A stretch of DNA of 15,938 bases from DATJPD01 sp036394195 (GTDB lineage Bacteria > Pseudomonadota > Alphaproteobacteria > CACIAM-22H2). Shown one piece after another: positions 14,249 through 15,938 of the stretch. Made by a program: the position numbers and the translations under genes. The first letter of the stretch is position 1. The number at the start of each line of letters is the position of its first letter. The DNA lies in contig DASWFO010000026.1 of NCBI GenBank assembly GCA_036394195.1, positions 1 to 15,938 of the forward strand. The letters are read 5' to 3'. The notes beneath the pieces were generated by a model. It did no database searches, had not been told where the DNA came from, and worked only from the letters and a program-made list of their open reading frames with translations.

Positions 14249-14977
14249 ATGCGTATGCTCTATCTCGCTGCCGTCGCTTTGTGTGTCGCCCCGGTCGAAG
14301 CCGGCTTTGCCGGCGAAGAGCTGCCGCACCATCGCGTGCCACCCTCCCCGGCCGGAAACATGGTGGTCGCGCTTTGCGACGGCGAGACCTCGATCGAGGT
14401 CCCCGGCAAGAAGCCGGGCGATACGCTGAGCCGCGACCAGGCCCAGCAGGTCGCGGATGCGTTGATGAGCGAGTGGCGCCGCAAGCACCACGACGCGGAG
14501 TGGATCACGGCAGAAAACGAACCGCAGCACGCGCCGCCGCCCAGGCCGCAGGCGCAGAACGCCCAGGCCCCGACGTCGAGGCCGGTCGCGCCGCCGAAGC
14601 CGGCCGTCCAGCAGCCCGGGCAGGTCCAGACATATGGCGCGTTCACCGACCGGGACCGCGAGATCTGGCGGGCGTCGACGGAGCAGCTCGTGGCGGAAGG
14701 CGACCGCATTTTCCACGACGCCAAGGCGCTCGGGAGCACCGACGGCATTTCGTGCGACATGTGCCACCCGAACGCCGCCAACACGCATCCAGAAAGCTAT
14801 CCGAAATACCAGGTTCAGCTGGGGCGCGTCGCTATGTTGCGCGACATGGTCAACTGGTGCATCGAGAACCCGGTCCGCGGCAAACCCCTTGCCGACGACG
14901 ACCCGAAACTGAAGGCGATCGAGGCCTATATCATTGCCCAGCGGCGGGGCGTCGCCTTGGATTACGGAAAGCACTGA
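14249..14977 (+). CDS. Mono-heme cytochrome c, periplasmic, with Pro/Gln-rich linker
   Basis: A 242-residue secreted protein. The ATG at 14249 follows an AGGGAAAG ribosome-binding site and starts a short signal peptide (cleavage near residue 18-21); the open frame extends further upstream but overlaps the previous gene in another frame. Residues about 25-90 form a small unknown domain, 92-128 a Pro/Gln/Ala-rich flexible linker, and 130-242 the cytochrome domain with one heme site, Cys169-Asp-Met-Cys-His173. The later segment MLRDMVNWCIENPVRGKPL has Met196, Met200 and Cys204 and recalls the SoxA/TsdA type of cytochrome, where a cysteine or methionine is the second iron ligand. It probably carries electrons between the molybdenum hydroxylase encoded downstream and the peroxidase or respiratory chain (inference). 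Confidence 0.87.
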   Translation: MRMLYLAAVALCVAPVEAGFAGEELPHHRVPPSPAGNMVVALCDGETSIEVPGKKPGDTLSRDQAQQVADALMSEWRRKHHDAEWITAENEPQHAPPPRPQAQNAQAPTSRPVAPPKPAVQQPGQVQTYGAFTDRDREIWRASTEQLVAEGDRIFHDAKALGSTDGISCDMCHPNAANTHPESYPKYQVQLGRVAMLRDMVNWCIENPVRGKPLADDDPKLKAIEAYIIAQRRGVALDYGKH

Positions 14978-15081
14978 CCGGAGTTGGGCTGTCGTGCGGG
15001 CGCAGCCGGGACGCGCGGGTGGGCAACGCCGCGCGGACCGGCTGCATCGACCGCGATACGAGACGAGACGGTAACATCAGC

Positions 15082-15546
15082 ATGGCGCAATCCGTGGCAC
15101 TGACCGTCAACGGCCACCACGTGTCGGTGACGACAGACGACCCCGACATGCCGCTGCTCTATGCCCTGCGCAATGATTTGGGGCTGAGGGGGCCACGGTT
15201 CGGCTGCGGGCTCGGCCAGTGCGGCGCCTGCACAGTGCATATCGATGGCGAGGCCGTGCGCTCGTGCATCACGCCGATCTCAAGCGTCGGCAACAGCAGC
15301 GTCGTGACATTGGAGGGGCTCGGCACGTCCAATACGCCGCACCCGCTGCAGCAGGCATTCATCGACGAGCAAGCCGTGCAGTGCGGTTACTGCATCAACG
15401 GCATGATCATGCAGTCGGCCGCCCTCCTCGCACAAAATAAGCACCCGAGCGATGACCAGATAAAAGAGGCTCTGGCCAACAATCTCTGCCGCTGCGGCAC
15501 CCACCTGCGGATTTTGCGCGCGGTGAAGCGTGCCTCCAGTCTCTGA
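15082..15546 (+). CDS. [2Fe-2S] subunit of isoquinoline 1-oxidoreductase-like molybdenum hydroxylase
   Basis: A 154-residue iron-sulfur subunit of the xanthine oxidase family. The N-terminal plant-type [2Fe-2S] site uses Cys42, Cys47, Cys50 and Cys62 (FGCGLGQCGACTVHIDG); the C-terminal helical domain binds the second cluster with Cys101, Cys104, Cys136 and Cys138 (CGYCINGM and LCRCGTH). The two clusters carry electrons from the molybdenum site to an external acceptor. The protein matches IorA-type subunits in length and lacks an FAD partner gene, as is usual when the acceptor is a cytochrome. The ATG at 15082 begins the conserved beta strand (VALTVNGHHV). The 104-bp gap before it has no recognisable promoter, and its ribosome-binding site is weak. 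It has no signal peptide, so it may be exported together with the Tat-bearing next subunit. Confidence 0.93.
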   Translation: MAQSVALTVNGHHVSVTTDDPDMPLLYALRNDLGLRGPRFGCGLGQCGACTVHIDGEAVRSCITPISSVGNSSVVTLEGLGTSNTPHPLQQAFIDEQAVQCGYCINGMIMQSAALLAQNKHPSDDQIKEALANNLCRCGTHLRILRAVKRASSL

Positions 15547-15561
15547 GACACGGATAGACGA

Positions 15562-15938
15562 ATGGCGCAGAGCTCCACCACCCGCCGCGGCTTCCTCCAG
15601 AGCAGCGGCGCCCTCGTGGTCACCTTCTCGCTCGCCAGCCAAATCGCCCGCGCCGCCGCCGCGGGCGTGGCGCCCGGCAAGACCGTGGCCCCTGATGAGG
15701 TCGACGGTTTTCTGGCGATCGCTGGCAACGGGATGGTGACCGCTTATTCTGGCAAGGTTGACCTCGGAACCGGGGTGCGCACGGCGCTGACGCAGATCGT
15801 CGCCGAGGAGCTCGATGTGCCGCTCAGCCGCGTTCGGGTCATCGAGGGCGACACCGCCCTCACCCCCGACCAGGGGCCGAGTTCCGGCAGCTTCTCGATT
15901 CAGAACGGCGGGATGCAGCTCCGCCGGGCCGCCGCAAC
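15562..15938 (+). CDS. Molybdopterin-binding subunit (IorB-like), N-terminal part, cut by window edge
   Basis: The first 125 residues of a large molybdenum hydroxylase subunit; the rest is outside the window. A twin-arginine motif is present (TTRRGFLQ, residues 6-13) with a hydrophobic core and a probable cleavage near residue 33. The mature part, FLAIAGNGMVTAYSGKVDLG followed by GVRTALTQIVAEELDVPLSRV and EGDTALTPDQGPSSGSFS, is typical of the isoquinoline 1-oxidoreductase beta family (aldehyde oxidase/xanthine dehydrogenase fold), whose members hydroxylate N-heterocycles or oxidise aldehydes with water as oxygen source. It starts 15 bp after the [2Fe-2S] subunit gene. A Tat signal on this subunit supports a periplasmic enzyme fed into the cytochrome c encoded upstream. 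The substrate cannot be read from this fragment. Confidence 0.9.
   Translation, partial: MAQSSTTRRGFLQSSGALVVTFSLASQIARAAAAGVAPGKTVAPDEVDGFLAIAGNGMVTAYSGKVDLGTGVRTALTQIVAEELDVPLSRVRVIEGDTALTPDQGPSSGSFSIQNGGMQLRRAAA

Overview
The window is GC-rich, gene-dense bacterial DNA. Short intergenic gaps, several Tat-type signal peptides, SsuA/NMT1-type ABC transport genes and an RpoH-family sigma factor with the usual RpoH box point to an alphaproteobacterium, probably in the Hyphomicrobiales (Rhizobiales) or a close group. This placement comes from gene style, not from a database search. I found no rRNA, tRNA, CRISPR, insertion sequence or phage gene.

Region 1 (2-8503, all + strand) looks like one long catabolic and uptake operon. 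In order it holds: the C-terminal part of a Rieske non-heme iron oxygenase (cut by the window edge), a Tat-exported NMT1-type binding protein, a ring-opening amidohydrolase of the cyanuric acid amidohydrolase/barbiturase family, a metal-dependent amidohydrolase with an unusual C-terminal extension, a small Rieske [2Fe-2S] protein, a second binding protein, an ABC ATPase and two permeases. The natural reading is import of a small N-heterocycle (pyrimidine- or triazine-like), hydroxylation to a cyclic imide, ring opening and further hydrolysis. The substrate is unknown. A stem-loop closes the operon at 8506-8523.

Region 2 (8634-11543) is regulatory. A 67-residue unknown protein runs convergently into an rpoH-type sigma factor gene on the - strand, with a shared terminator-like hairpin between them. 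Divergent from rpoH is a regulator with an OmpR/PhoB-type winged helix joined to an NB-ARC-like ATPase; it lacks the long C-terminal repeat domain usual for this architecture.

Region 3 (11799-15938, + strand) is a periplasmic redox operon: a di-heme cytochrome c peroxidase/MauG-type protein, a Tat-exported calcineurin-type metallophosphoesterase with an altered metal motif, a mono-heme cytochrome c, and the [2Fe-2S] and molybdopterin subunits (the latter cut by the window edge) of an isoquinoline 1-oxidoreductase-like molybdenum hydroxylase.

The most striking non-coding signal links regions 2 and 3. A 44-bp element (36 of 44 positions identical by eye) lies about 60 bp upstream of both the rpoH start and the peroxidase start, in the same orientation relative to each gene. 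It consists of four GT(A/G/T)AA pentamers at exact 10-bp spacing, the arrangement of a CpxR-type box (GTAAA-N5-GTAAA). Such tandem boxes are bound by OmpR-family winged helices, and a protein with such a domain is encoded between the two copies. This suggests a small regulon coupling an alternative heat-shock sigma factor to a periplasmic redox system.
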